A stretch of 64,000 nt of DNA from Draconibacterium sediminis (GTDB taxonomy: Bacteria > Bacteroidota > Bacteroidia > Bacteroidales > Prolixibacteraceae), in NCBI RefSeq assembly GCF_000949475.1, contig NZ_JRHC01000005.1, forward strand, positions 434,001-498,000. The letters run 5' to 3'. The translations under genes and the position numbers were made by a program. Positions 34,252-43,433 of the stretch are shown in pieces (within the stretch, counting starts at the first letter, position 1; each line of letters opens with the position of its first letter). Under the pieces are notes generated by a model. The model was not told the DNA's origin, did no database searches, and saw only the letters and a program-made list of their open reading frames with translations.

Positions 34252-36180
34252 ATGAAACGCATACTGTTTACGGTCTTTTTACTTACAACAGCTTTACTGG
34301 GCTTTTCACAAATTGTTGAGCCGGTAAAATGGAATTTTTCTCAAAACAAAATTTCTGACAACGAGTTTGAGTTGGTTTTCACCGCCACAATGGAAGATGG
34401 TTGGCACATGTATTCAACCGATTTGCCGGAGGGCGGTCCGATAAAAACCAGCTTTTATTTCGAGAATGTAGAAAATGCTGAATTAGTAGGAGAACCAACT
34501 CCGGATAAAGCCGTTACGGAAGAATTCGACAACTCCTTTCAGATGGATTTGCGTTGGTTTGAAGAGGAAGTAACTTTTACGCAGAAAGTAAAAGTATCAG
34601 GAATCGGAACTGTTGCAGGTTACGTGGAGTATATGAGTTGTAACGACGAAACCTGTACGCCACCGATGGAAGCAGAATTTTCGTTTGAATTAACCGGAGG
34701 AGCACAACAAACTGCAGCTGCCGAAACAACGGACGACAGCAGTAACAGAAACTACTGGAGTATTTTCTTCCTGGCATTTTTAGGCGGTTTTGCCGCTTTG
34801 TTAACGCCCTGTGTTTTCCCGATGATACCGATGACGGTAAGCTTTTTTACCAAACAAAGTAAAACCAAAGCCAAAGGAATCCGAAACGGAATTTGGTACG
34901 GAATATCAATCATACTTATTTATGTAATTCTCGGAACAGTGGTAACTGCCGTGTTTGGTGCCGAGAGTCTGAACAGCCTTTCAACAAACCCGTGGTTTAA
35001 CCTGTTTTTTGCCCTGTTGCTTTTTGTTTTTGCCTTCTCGTTTATGGGAGCTTTCGAAATTGTATTGCCCAGCAGCTGGGTAAATGCAGTGGATAAAAAA
35101 GCCGACAAAGGTGGTTTGCTGGGCATTTTCTTCATGGCCTTTGCTTTGGCACTGGTTTCCTTCTCATGCACCGGACCGATTGTTGGGGCACTGATTGTTG
35201 AAGCTGCACGAAGCGGTGGTATGGCACCGGTGGTTGGAATGTTAGGATTCTCGCTGGCACTGGCAATTCCTTTTGCCTTGTTTGCCGCTTTCCCTGGGTG
35301 GTTGAACTCGCTGCCAAAATCAGGTGGCTGGTTAAATTCAGTGAAAGTAGTGTTGGGTTTCCTTGAGTTCGCTTTTGCATTCAAATTCCTGTCGATTGCC
35401 GATATGGTTCTTGACCTGCACATTCTGGAGCGCGAAGTTTACATCGCCATCTGGATTGCCATTTTCTTAGGATTGGCGCTGTACCTGTGGGGAAAAATAA
35501 AACTGCCGCACGATTCGCCAACTACAAATTTGCCGGTATCGCGCTTTGTGTTGGGAACCATGGTATTTGCTTTTGTAATTTATATGATTCCCGGATTGTG
35601 GGGGGCACCCGTAAAACTGATCAGTGGTTTCCCGCCGCCGGTTGATTATGCCGAATCGCCACTGGGAGTAGGACGTACGCAGCCTGCCGGAGCAGTTGCT
35701 ACCGGTCATTCATCGGGAACAATGGCATCGGGAATGCACATTGGCCCGCACGGAATCCCGTTATTCGACGATTACGATAAAGCGTTAGCGCACGCCCGCG
35801 AAACCGGAAAACCGTTGTTGATCGATTTTACCGGAAAAGGTTGTACCAATTGCCGGAAAATGGAGGACAACGTTTGGGTAAAACAGGAAGTAAAAAACCT
35901 GTTCCTGGAAGATTATGTGGTTGTTTCGCTGTATGTTGATTTGAAAACAAAATTACCGGAAGAGGAACAATATGTTTCGGAAACAACCGGACGAAAAGTG
36001 AGATCGGTTGGAAATAAATGGACCGATTTCCAGATATCGAGATTTAACAGAAATACACAGCCTTATTACGTGGTATTGGATGAAAACGAAAATCAGATAG
36101 GAGAGGGATACAGTTATGATCCGGATCCGGATGATTTTATTGAGTGGCTAAACGAAGGATTAACAAAATTCAAAAAATAA
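34252..36180 (+). CDS. dsbD: thiol:disulfide interchange protein DsbD
   Basis: DsbD carries electrons from cytoplasmic thioredoxin to periplasmic proteins. After a signal peptide (MKRILFTVFLLTTALLGFSQ) the N-terminal alpha domain occupies about residues 22-150 with its redox pair in MSCNDETCTPP. Eight membrane spans (about 165-460) include the redox Cys in LLTPCVFPMIPMT and SFSCTGPIVGAL. A C-terminal thioredoxin-like domain has GKGCTNCRKMEDNVW. The upstream GTG at 34180 would place the signal peptide internally, so ATG 34252 is chosen. A stand-alone copy of the alpha domain follows 5 bases later. Confidence 0.93.
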   Translation: MKRILFTVFLLTTALLGFSQIVEPVKWNFSQNKISDNEFELVFTATMEDGWHMYSTDLPEGGPIKTSFYFENVENAELVGEPTPDKAVTEEFDNSFQMDLRWFEEEVTFTQKVKVSGIGTVAGYVEYMSCNDETCTPPMEAEFSFELTGGAQQTAAAETTDDSSNRNYWSIFFLAFLGGFAALLTPCVFPMIPMTVSFFTKQSKTKAKGIRNGIWYGISIILIYVILGTVVTAVFGAESLNSLSTNPWFNLFFALLLFVFAFSFMGAFEIVLPSSWVNAVDKKADKGGLLGIFFMAFALALVSFSCTGPIVGALIVEAARSGGMAPVVGMLGFSLALAIPFALFAAFPGWLNSLPKSGGWLNSVKVVLGFLEFAFAFKFLSIADMVLDLHILEREVYIAIWIAIFLGLALYLWGKIKLPHDSPTTNLPVSRFVLGTMVFAFVIYMIPGLWGAPVKLISGFPPPVDYAESPLGVGRTQPAGAVATGHSSGTMASGMHIGPHGIPLFDDYDKALAHARETGKPLLIDFTGKGCTNCRKMEDNVWVKQEVKNLFLEDYVVVSLYVDLKTKLPEEEQYVSETTGRKVRSVGNKWTDFQISRFNRNTQPYYVVLDENENQIGEGYSYDPDPDDFIEWLNEGLTKFKK

Positions 36181-36185
36181 AACAG

Positions 36186-36638
36186 ATGAAGAAGCTAATT
36201 TTTGCACTGGGATTTATTGCCATTACAGCCTTTGCTCAGGCGCAAATGATTGTGCCTGTGAAGTGGGACGTAGAAATTAAGCCATTAAAAGGTGGTAATC
36301 AGTATGAGATTGTTGCTACGGCAAAAATCGATATGGGTTTTAAACTATACGGGGTAAACATGGAAGATGGCGGACCGGTAAAAACCTCGTTTAATTTCGA
36401 GACGCTGGAGAACTGTAAAGAGTTTGGAAAAGCCGTTGAGGTTACACCGTCGCATACCATGCACGACAAGATTTTTGATATGGAGGTAACTTATTTTAAA
36501 GACAAGGCTGTTCTTTCGCACAAAGTGTGGGTAACAGAAAAGCCTGCTAAAGTTGCCGGTTATATCCAATGGATGAGTTGCAACGACGAAATGTGCACTC
36601 CTCCAACCGATGAAGAATTTGAGTTTGTGATCGAGTAA
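36186..36638 (+). CDS. stand-alone DsbD N-terminal (alpha) domain protein
   Basis: The protein is a paralogue of the first domain of the DsbD just upstream. It has a signal peptide ending AQAQ, the paired motifs PVKWDVEIK and DGGPVKTSFNFE, and the same redox motif WMSCNDEMCTPP with both Cys. The length is about 150 residues with no membrane spans. It is cotranscribed (5-base gap). It probably accepts electrons from the membrane part of DsbD or passes them to a dedicated partner in the periplasm. The upstream GTG at 36144 is less likely as a start because it would bury the signal peptide. Confidence 0.88.
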   Translation: MKKLIFALGFIAITAFAQAQMIVPVKWDVEIKPLKGGNQYEIVATAKIDMGFKLYGVNMEDGGPVKTSFNFETLENCKEFGKAVEVTPSHTMHDKIFDMEVTYFKDKAVLSHKVWVTEKPAKVAGYIQWMSCNDEMCTPPTDEEFEFVIE

Positions 36639-36679
36639 AATCGCTCGCTATTCAGATAGTTGAAAGTAAAAACTGCACT

Positions 36680-36710
36680 AAAGCCGGGAACGTAAGTTTC
36701 CGGCTTTTTT
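36680..36710 (+). terminator. terminator after the DsbD-alpha gene
   Basis: A 12-bp stem (36680-36691 with 36696-36707, one G-U) with a GTAA loop is followed by T, giving a clear intrinsic terminator 41 bases after the stop. Confidence 0.85.
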
Positions 36711-36743
36711 GTGCCTGGATAAAGGAAAAAACCTTTATGATTA

Positions 36744-36834
36744 AGGGCTAAAGCCCGGAGTGTTTGGCGGTTGACTAACCCTGGTATTAATGCCGGGCTT
36801 AAGTATAATGGCACTACTCTTGGGCTTTAGCCCT
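36744..36834. repeat. paired inverted elements AGGGCTAAAGCCC / GGGCTTTAGCCCT
   Basis: The same 13-base word occurs at 36744-36756 and, inverted, at 36822-36834. The left copy can also fold on itself. Between them lie further GCCCGG and GCCGGGC words. Elements of this type are common in Bacteroidetes gaps, and the function is not known to me. Confidence 0.7.
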
Positions 36835-36856
36835 CAAAATTTAAAGAAAGAACCAG

Positions 36857-37061
36857 CCGGGCAAGCATTAAACTAAAGTTTACGAGCCAAATTCTTCCCG
36901 GCCGGCGTTTATACAAAAGTTTACGCTTCAAAAACTTTCCGGCCTGCGTTTAAAAGTAAGTTTAAAGGCTAAAAACTTGCTGCGCAAGGTTTGAACTAAA
37001 GTTTAACGCATGAAATCTTGCCGGCCGGCATTTAAGCACACTTTTAAGCCTCGGAAATGTT
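36857..37061. repeat. array of five 41-nt units
   Basis: Units begin at 36857, 36898, 36939, 36980 and 37021 with exact 41-base spacing. Each starts with a GC-rich word (best form CCGGCCGGCG), continues with TTTA, then AAAGTTTA-C in the middle, and ends with a variable A/T-rich part. The copies are diverged in sequence but not in length. The array lies in the gap between converging genes (DsbD-alpha and the M16 protease). There is no open frame across it. Confidence 0.8.
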
Positions 37062-37552
37062 TTTTGCTTTAAACTTTTCGAAGATATATTTGGCAATTTT
37101 TACTTGAATATTTATCTAACCTCTCTCCTGTCTCTCCCTTCTGTGAAGCTACCCTTTATACACAAATATTTTACGCTTAATTTTCAAGAAAGGACCTCTA
37201 TATGAGGGCATGACACGTTTCATTTTCAATCTGTTTTTGCATTTGCGCCTTTTTTAATGCTTATCATTAACCCCGGACGACACTTTCCGCCATCCGGCGG
37301 TTCGTTTGCCCGGGGCTGAATTATTACGGACTTTCAGCCCTGTAATATTCAATCGGTTGTTGTTTTAAAAAAGAAAAAGCACTGAAAGTGCATTTTGCTT
37401 TAGCCCGGGGCAGAGTAATTCAGCGAATTACGTCGCCCTGGGGCAGGATAATTTGATTTCAATCGTCCGGCGAAGAAAAAATGAACGAAGCCAGGCGGTT
37501 CTTCCGGACGAAATTCAAACGGCAACACTCATAAAAATGAGGACTTTTCAAT
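37062..37552. repeat. composite inverted-repeat region
   Basis: From about 37267 to 37476 several GC-rich words recur in both directions: CCCCGGACGA near the start, CCGCCATCCGGCGG, CCCGGGGCTGAA, the pair GGACTTTCAGCCC, the palindrome GCACTGAAAGTGC, TAGCCCGGGGCAG and CGTCCGGCG near the end. It could form a large branched structure in DNA or RNA. The part 37062-37266 is A/T-rich with no recognised feature. Nothing here is coding. Confidence 0.6.
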
Positions 37553-37588
37553 AAAAAAGTCCATGATTCAAAAACCATGGACTTTCTT
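37553..37588 (-). terminator. terminator of the M16 protease gene
   Basis: A 10-bp perfect stem (37556-37565 with 37576-37585) is flanked by T tracts on both strands. It sits 20 bases after the protease stop on the minus strand. Confidence 0.8.
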
Positions 37589-37608
37589 TTATCGTTGAAA
37601 TGACTTTT

Positions 37609-40422
37609 TTATTCTGCCTTTTTCGGTAGGAATACCACATCTACAACATCCGCATCGGTATAAAATTCTTTTGTGAATTTCTGAATTTGTTCAGTTGTTA
37701 GGCCATCCAGAATTTCATCGAAGTTTTCTTCTGCATCAGGATTAAAGCCGTGGTAGTATTTGTTATAAAGCGCATTCATCCAGTAATTGTTATGCTCTTT
37801 GGCTTGTGCCCGCTCTTTTTTCAGGTTCAGAATAACCTTGTCCAGGTCTTCCTGAGTAGGGCCGTCAGCAACGATCTTTTCTATTTCGCGGAAGATGATC
37901 GATTTCAGATGATCAGCTTTTTCAGGATCGGTATCAAAATTGATTTGTAAAGTTTTCCGCTCGTACGGGTATTGATTCGATGATGAACCAACGCCAACAC
38001 CATAAGTTCCGCCTTCTTTTTCGCGCACTTCTTCGGTGTAACGCAATTGCAGAATTGCTTTTAAAACATTCAGCTCAACATTACTTACGGGTGAATAGCC
38101 CAACTCTTTACGGATAAGAATATAAACCGTTCCTTTTTCAGTTTGTAAGGGTACTTCAATTTTCTTTTCGGTGATGCCATCCGGCATTCTAACTTTGTGG
38201 TCAACCCACTTTTCTTCGCCCGGAAGGTCTTTTAAGGATCCAATGTATTTAACGGCCATTTCCTTTGCCACTTCTTCGTCGATGTTTCCAACAATAAAAA
38301 AGGTGAAGTCTCCGACGTCTTTAAAACGGTCCTGGTACAGCTCTTCCATTTGAGCGAAAGTGATCTCGTCAAACATTGTTGCCGACATCAGTTTTGTACG
38401 CTCGTTATATCCGGTTGCGATTAATGACATCGAATCGCTCATAATCTTCTGCGGATTATTGGCCATGTTTTGCAAGTAGGCTACGTAGCGGCTTTTTAAC
38501 GCTTCGTAAGCTTCTTCATCAAAACGAGGATTATTGAATTGCAGGTAAAGCAACTGCATCATTGTTTCAAAATCCTTTGGAGTACTGCCGCCATTAAATC
38601 CTTCGGTAACATCGCCCAAACTGGTTGCCACAGAGGCGGTTTTTCCGGTTAATACTTTGCGTAAAGCAATGGCGTCGAAATCGCCAACACCAAACGATCC
38701 GATGAACTGAGGAAGCATTGTGGCAGCCTGAAGATCGTCGGTACCCAGCAATGAGTTTCCTCCCGGACTGTAAGCACGCAGTGATACTTCATCTTTTTCG
38801 TAGTCGGCATGTTTAAACACCACGGTGGCATTATTGCTCAGTTTCCATTCTACAGCGTCAAGGTCTTCCAGCTTTTTTGTTGAAACAACTTCAGCACCCC
38901 GTAATTCACCTTCAACCAACGATGCGGCTTCAGCTGTATCTTCATACGGATCGATAGTCGAATTTTCAACCTCGGCCAAAATCGCAAAAGCTTCGTCCTG
39001 GGTAAGGTGTTTTACGTCGCTGTTTGGCCCCGTGATTACGATTACACGGTTTTTGTCAACGAACATATCAGTAGCCATTTTATTTACATCGGCCAGCGTG
39101 ATGGTTTCCAGAATTGCCTGACCAAATTGCCAGTCGAATTCGGCGTCGGTAAGCGGTTCGCCTTCCAGAAAGTAGTTTTGAATGCCGCTTACATATTGAT
39201 CGTTACTGATTTTGTCGCGTTGTTTGTAGGCACTTTCCATCGAGGTAAGCAGGTTTACTTTGGCACGGTTCAGTTCGCCCTCGGTAAATCCATGACGGAC
39301 GATACGTTGCGCTTCGGTGTAAATCGCTTTCAGTCCTTCATCTTCTTTATTGGGGTTTGCTGTGGCCGAAATAAATGCTGCATCGTAGCCTCTCACAAAA
39401 CCTCCAACCTGAACACCTCCTGAAATAAAAGGAGGATTTCCTTTTTGAAGCAGCTCCGAAATTCGTTCGCCGCTCATTTGATTCAGAAGAGTGACAATAT
39501 AATCTTCGCGCAGGTAACCAATGTTTTTGTCTTCGCGCGGAGTGGCTTTGTGTTTAATATAGATTGAAATACTTGAGTTTGTAGCTTCTTCGTCGGTTGC
39601 CAAAACAAACTTTGTTTCATCGTGCTCCGGAATTTCAAATTGCGGGCGTGGTTGTGGATTTTCAACAGCCGGTATTTTCGAGAACAGCTCTTTTACTTTT
39701 GCTTCAACCTGGTCAACGTCGATATCGCCAACAATGGCAATCGCCTGCAAATCGGTACGGTACCAGTCGTGGTAGAAACTGCGTAAAGTTTCGGGCTCGA
39801 AATTTTTAATAATGTCGAGGTCGCCAATTATATCGCGCTCGGCCCATTTCGAACCTTCAAAAACCACAGGAAACCACTGGCTGCGCATTCTAAAACTTGC
39901 ATTACGTCGTGTTCTCCACTCTTCGGAAATAACACCGCGTTCCAAATCAATTTCTTCTTCGGTTAGCAACAGGTAATTCGACCAGTCGTTAAGTACCAAA
40001 AGGCACGAATCAATAAGTCCTTCGCGGGTAGCAGGTACATCGCTCAGGTTGTATACCGTTTCGTTAAAAGCGGTGTATGCGTTGATGTTTCGGCCAAAAG
40101 CCACGCCGTTTTTTTCGAGGTAATCCAGAAAGCCTTTTCCCGGATAGTGCTCGGTGCCGTTAAAGGCCATGTGCTCGAGAAAGTGCGCCAGACCATTTTG
40201 GTTATCGTTTTCAAGCAGGGCACCAACATTTTGTATCATGTAAAAACTTACCCGCTCTTTGGGCTCCTCGTTATGACGGATAAAATAAGTCATTCCGTTA
40301 TCCAGTTTTCCTGTTCTGATGGCGGGATCAACCGGAACTGCTTGTTTGAGCATGTCTTGTGCCGACACAAAAAACGGGGCGATTACTAAAAATGCCAGCA
40401 TCGATAAAACAAATTTCTTCAT
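37609..40422 (-). CDS. M16 family zinc metallopeptidase, two-lobed
   Basis: The chain of 937 residues is an insulinase-type (pitrilysin) protease of the envelope. A signal peptide ends near VSAQ. The inverted zinc motif H-x2-E-H is at 80-84 (AHFLEHMAF), and the distal Glu is about 75 residues later in LERGVISEEWRTRR. The second half (about 510-930) repeats the fold without the zinc motif, as in other single-chain M16 proteins, and ends with AKEHNNYWMNALYNKY and FLPKKAE. It probably degrades peptides in the periplasm. It ends at its own terminator in the repeat-filled gap. Confidence 0.94.
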   Translation of the reverse strand: MKKFVLSMLAFLVIAPFFVSAQDMLKQAVPVDPAIRTGKLDNGMTYFIRHNEEPKERVSFYMIQNVGALLENDNQNGLAHFLEHMAFNGTEHYPGKGFLDYLEKNGVAFGRNINAYTAFNETVYNLSDVPATREGLIDSCLLVLNDWSNYLLLTEEEIDLERGVISEEWRTRRNASFRMRSQWFPVVFEGSKWAERDIIGDLDIIKNFEPETLRSFYHDWYRTDLQAIAIVGDIDVDQVEAKVKELFSKIPAVENPQPRPQFEIPEHDETKFVLATDEEATNSSISIYIKHKATPREDKNIGYLREDYIVTLLNQMSGERISELLQKGNPPFISGGVQVGGFVRGYDAAFISATANPNKEDEGLKAIYTEAQRIVRHGFTEGELNRAKVNLLTSMESAYKQRDKISNDQYVSGIQNYFLEGEPLTDAEFDWQFGQAILETITLADVNKMATDMFVDKNRVIVITGPNSDVKHLTQDEAFAILAEVENSTIDPYEDTAEAASLVEGELRGAEVVSTKKLEDLDAVEWKLSNNATVVFKHADYEKDEVSLRAYSPGGNSLLGTDDLQAATMLPQFIGSFGVGDFDAIALRKVLTGKTASVATSLGDVTEGFNGGSTPKDFETMMQLLYLQFNNPRFDEEAYEALKSRYVAYLQNMANNPQKIMSDSMSLIATGYNERTKLMSATMFDEITFAQMEELYQDRFKDVGDFTFFIVGNIDEEVAKEMAVKYIGSLKDLPGEEKWVDHKVRMPDGITEKKIEVPLQTEKGTVYILIRKELGYSPVSNVELNVLKAILQLRYTEEVREKEGGTYGVGVGSSSNQYPYERKTLQINFDTDPEKADHLKSIIFREIEKIVADGPTQEDLDKVILNLKKERAQAKEHNNYWMNALYNKYYHGFNPDAEENFDEILDGLTTEQIQKFTKEFYTDADVVDVVFLPKKAE

Positions 40423-40610
40423 ATTTTCTTTTTTGTAGTTCGTTGTTGAACTGTGTTTGATTTTAAGTATTACTCTGTGAGTATAGTATTAACATCTGAA
40501 ATTACAGAAAGGATGAAAATAGTAATTATTTTTTTTGTTTTTGTAATTTTAGAGGATATAACCGGCGACACCGATGAATGGAACGAACGCCGAATTTAAA
40601 CAAGAGCGAA

Positions 40611-41234
40611 ATGGGAAACGAGAAACTTATATTTTGGAACGTTGACACGCAGGTGGATTTTGTGGAACCCGAAGGTAAATTATATGTAAAAGGGGCCGAA
40701 AAGATAAAACCGCTGTGGCAACAAATCACTGATTTTGCAAAGGAGAAAAATATACGGGTAGTGAATACGGCCGATTACCATTATCCGGAATCGGAAGAAC
40801 TTTCTGATGAACCGGACTTTGTAAATACCTTCCCTCAGCATTGTATGGCCAACACTCCGGGAGCGGAATACGTTACCGAAACGCAACCTGAAAATGCAGT
40901 GGAGTTTGACTGGGATAAAGACTATGATACTTTTGATGCGGTTAGATCAGCACGAAATATACTTATCCGGAAAGATGCTTTTGATGTGTTTGCCGGAAAT
41001 CCTTATACTGACAATATTCTTCAAATTCTGTCACCTGAAACTGTTGTGGTTTATGGTGTAACCACCAATGTTTGTGTAAACGATGCAGTTGTTGGCCTGT
41101 CGAAAAGGGTGAAGCGTGTTATTGTTTTGCAGGACGCGATAAAAGAACTACCCAACATTCCTTTGCCTTTTGAGGCGTGGGAAAAGCTGGGCGTTGAAAT
41201 GATGGCCTTTGAAGATTTGGAAAGTGTGATTTAA
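40611..41234 (+). CDS. isochorismatase/nicotinamidase-type cysteine hydrolase
   Basis: The triad of the family is visible: Asp in FWNVDTQVDF near residue 12, Lys in ILIRKDAFDVF and Cys in GVTTNVCVNDAV. The metal-site and cis-peptide regions also fit (TADYHYPESEE with FPQHCMANTPGAE). Nicotinamidases contain this pattern and turn nicotinamide into nicotinate for NAD salvage, so that activity is possible, but isochorismatase-like hydrolases share it. ATG at 40611 puts the first strand near the start; ATG 40578 would add eleven residues of low similarity. The gene stands alone, divergent from the M16 protease. Confidence 0.85.
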   Translation: MGNEKLIFWNVDTQVDFVEPEGKLYVKGAEKIKPLWQQITDFAKEKNIRVVNTADYHYPESEELSDEPDFVNTFPQHCMANTPGAEYVTETQPENAVEFDWDKDYDTFDAVRSARNILIRKDAFDVFAGNPYTDNILQILSPETVVVYGVTTNVCVNDAVVGLSKRVKRVIVLQDAIKELPNIPLPFEAWEKLGVEMMAFEDLESVI

Positions 41235-41237
41235 AAC

Positions 41238-41310
41238 GAACGCAGATAACGCGGATTTAGCCGATGGCACTGATGTTTTCGATCTGCGAAAATCTGTGAT
41301 ATCTGCGTGC
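41238..41310. repeat. dispersed imperfect palindrome, CGCAGATAACGC family, copy 2
   Basis: The element begins GAACGCAGATAACGCGG 3 bases after the isochorismatase-like stop and ends ATATCTGCGTGC. Internal words CGATCTGCG and AATCTGTGAT match those of copy 1 at 24220-24301. Both copies start with the same 15 bases and fill a gap between converging genes. Confidence 0.75.
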
Positions 41311-41383
41311 AAAATTAGATTGTGAGCTTTTAAGCGCTAAGCGGTTCAAAACCCATAGCAAGAAGTGTTTTTCGAAATGGCAT

Positions 41384-41418
41384 AAAAAAAGAGCCGCTTT
41401 TTGAAAAAACGGCTCTTT
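41384..41418 (-). terminator. terminator of the aminotransferase gene
   Basis: A 9-bp stem AAAGAGCCG/CGGCTCTTT (41388-41396 with 41410-41418) with T residues on the minus strand lies 31 bases after the stop at 41449. Confidence 0.8.
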
Positions 41419-41448
41419 AACAGTCAATTAAAACTGCGTACAATATTT

Positions 41449-42741
41449 TTATTTCTTACAGTCTTTACAAGCGTGGTAAATACCGTCGAACATTTCTTTT
41501 ACGTCAGAAGCGGCTACTGCCGAGAAGGCAACACGTAATACGTTACCCAAGGCAATTAATCCGATTCCGTATTTTTTAATCAGCAACTGGCGAACTTCTT
41601 CTCCAACCAAACCTTCTGCCAACTGAACACACATAAAGTAGCCCGAGTTGTATGGAATAGCTTCAAAACACTCTTTGTATTTTTCGTCGGTTAAAGCTTC
41701 TTTTACCGCATCGTAACGTTTTTGCATGATGTGGTATTTTGCTTCTTTTTGTTGTGCGTATTCTTCGCTTTCGAAAGCTGAAAGCAGTAACGATTGTGAG
41801 ATATTGGCTGCATTCGAAATGTTTCCACGAATGGCACCTGCAGTTTTTGCTTCCAGCGCACTGTATAATTCAGCGTCGCCACCTTTAATTCCGTAGGTGA
41901 TAAATCCAACACGGAAACCCCAAACGTAATCTTCTTTTGTAGCGCCATCAACTTTTACAGCCAACACATTTTCGTGTAACTGGCTCAATGGTGCGAAAAT
42001 ACTTTCGGTAGCAATTCCTTCTTCGTAAACCAGTCCGAAGTAAGCATCGTCGGTAATGGTAACGATTTTGTTACCCGCTTCAGCAGCTTTTTTTATGATG
42101 TCCACAATGGCATCCTGCTCTTCAACAGTTGGTGTATAACCCGATGGGTTATTCGGGAAATTCAGAATAACGATTTTTTTACCGATTCCGCCTTCGTTTA
42201 ATTTGGCCTCAAACGATTCAAGGTCAAAACCTCCATCTTTAAAAAGGTTGAATTTGCCCAACGAACAACCGTAAGCATTGGTAAGGGTTAGATTATAGTT
42301 ACCCCAGAAAAGATCGGGAACAATAATTTCATCTTCTGCATCGGCAAACATATAACCTGCCATGCTGATACCATGCGTAAGAGCATTGGTAACTACCGGT
42401 AAACTCAGTTCAACTCCATCGAGTGACGGGTTTTTCTCGTAGATCATGCTCTTCCATTTTGCCCTGATATCAGGACGACCAAAACTTGGGGCATAAGGAA
42501 ATACCAGCGATGGATCCATATTGATCTTTGAAGCCACAGCTTCCAGTCGCATAGGTGTTCCGTCGTCCTCAATTGCGGCTCCAATGGTTGCATTAATCTT
42601 TGTTCCTTTAGCTTCAGCGGTTTGTCCCAGAATTCCTTTTTTAGGGAAGAAAATATTCTTGCCTCTTTCAGAAAGCAGTTCAAAAACGGGTGTGCTTTTT
42701 GCTTGAATTACGCTGTTAAGTTCAGCAGCCTGTGGATTCAT
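41449..42741 (-). CDS. class I/II PLP-dependent aminotransferase
   Basis: The enzyme has the fold-type I pattern: the N-terminal segment with TPVFELLSERG and FFPKKGIL, the substrate-binding PYAPSFGRPDIR, the PLP Asp/Tyr motif LNFPNNPSGYTPT, ITDDAYFGL, and the Schiff-base Lys in VDGATKEDYVWGFRVGF. It is about 430 residues with no signal peptide, so it acts in the cytoplasm. The substrate is not clear from sequence; members of this Bacteroidetes group resemble LL-diaminopimelate- or aromatic/aspartate-type aminotransferases. ATG 42741 is used; the longer TTG form (42777) adds poorly conserved residues. Confidence 0.88.
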   Translation of the reverse strand: MNPQAAELNSVIQAKSTPVFELLSERGKNIFFPKKGILGQTAEAKGTKINATIGAAIEDDGTPMRLEAVASKINMDPSLVFPYAPSFGRPDIRAKWKSMIYEKNPSLDGVELSLPVVTNALTHGISMAGYMFADAEDEIIVPDLFWGNYNLTLTNAYGCSLGKFNLFKDGGFDLESFEAKLNEGGIGKKIVILNFPNNPSGYTPTVEEQDAIVDIIKKAAEAGNKIVTITDDAYFGLVYEEGIATESIFAPLSQLHENVLAVKVDGATKEDYVWGFRVGFITYGIKGGDAELYSALEAKTAGAIRGNISNAANISQSLLLSAFESEEYAQQKEAKYHIMQKRYDAVKEALTDEKYKECFEAIPYNSGYFMCVQLAEGLVGEEVRQLLIKKYGIGLIALGNVLRVAFSAVAASDVKEMFDGIYHACKDCKK

Positions 42742-42904
42742 AATCAATAATATTTGTCTGTTATAATTTTGGTGCAAGATAGGAAAACCCTTAATGAAAA
42801 GCGAAGTTTTTTTAACAAGTCAAATTCATTTTTGATAAATAGCTAACATATTGAAAGTACAGGCTTGAGGAATGTTTGGGATATGCCGAAAAAGTAGCTT
42901 CAAT

Positions 42905-43324
42905 CTAAACCGACCGCACGGCTCCAACTACGATAAAAAAGCCAAGTAAAGCCACCAAACCGGCAAGTACCGTGAATAAACGATATTGTTTTTTATTCAG
43001 CCAGTCGAGTACCATAGCTACCAGTGCCAATACCGCTGAACCAATAAAACTGAGGTATGCCGGCAAAAGCTGTGCTTCAATGGGCGCTTCATTAATAATT
43101 TCGTCGTTTAATTCTTCGTGCATTATCTCTTCGGGAGTTAAAAACTGTCCGGGTGCAAGGTAGTCGCCCAGAAAAACATATACCGAAAACAAGCCCAAAG
43201 CGATAAACGCTGCAAGGCCAACTAAACGGAACGCTTTTTTGTTTTCAACCCAACCGTAAATTATGCCAAACAATGCGGCGAAAATGATCCACTGAGGAAA
43301 GGTGTAAAGAAATACTTCTGTCAT
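42905..43324 (-). CDS. integral membrane protein, hypothetical
   Basis: The 139-residue protein has four hydrophobic spans (about 9-25, 33-55, 88-108 and 117-137) and one acidic periplasmic or cytoplasmic loop (EEIMHEELNDEIINE) between spans two and three. I recognise no family. It stands alone and diverges from the HAD phosphatase gene. Nothing else suggests its role. Confidence 0.7.
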   Translation of the reverse strand: MTEVFLYTFPQWIIFAALFGIIYGWVENKKAFRLVGLAAFIALGLFSVYVFLGDYLAPGQFLTPEEIMHEELNDEIINEAPIEAQLLPAYLSFIGSAVLALVAMVLDWLNKKQYRLFTVLAGLVALLGFFIVVGAVRSV

Positions 43325-43380
43325 TGATTATTAAATTACCGGAAACAAAGTTTAAAATTTTTCTTAAATGTAAAAAGCCT

Positions 43381-43413
43381 TTTGTGCTTACAAGTTGTAA
43401 AACCTTATTTTCG
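43381..43413 (+). promoter_or_regulatory. promoter of the HAD phosphatase gene
   Basis: TTTG (43381-43384) and TATTTTCG (43406-43413) are 21 bases apart, close to the Bacteroidetes consensus with one change in the -7 box. Confidence 0.5.
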
Positions 43414-43433
43414 CCTGAAATAATTGAAAAACA

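Noticed and set aside
36857-37061. CRISPR array in the 41-nt units
   Set aside because: The units are diverged throughout and there is no constant repeat with unique spacers of 30 bases or more.
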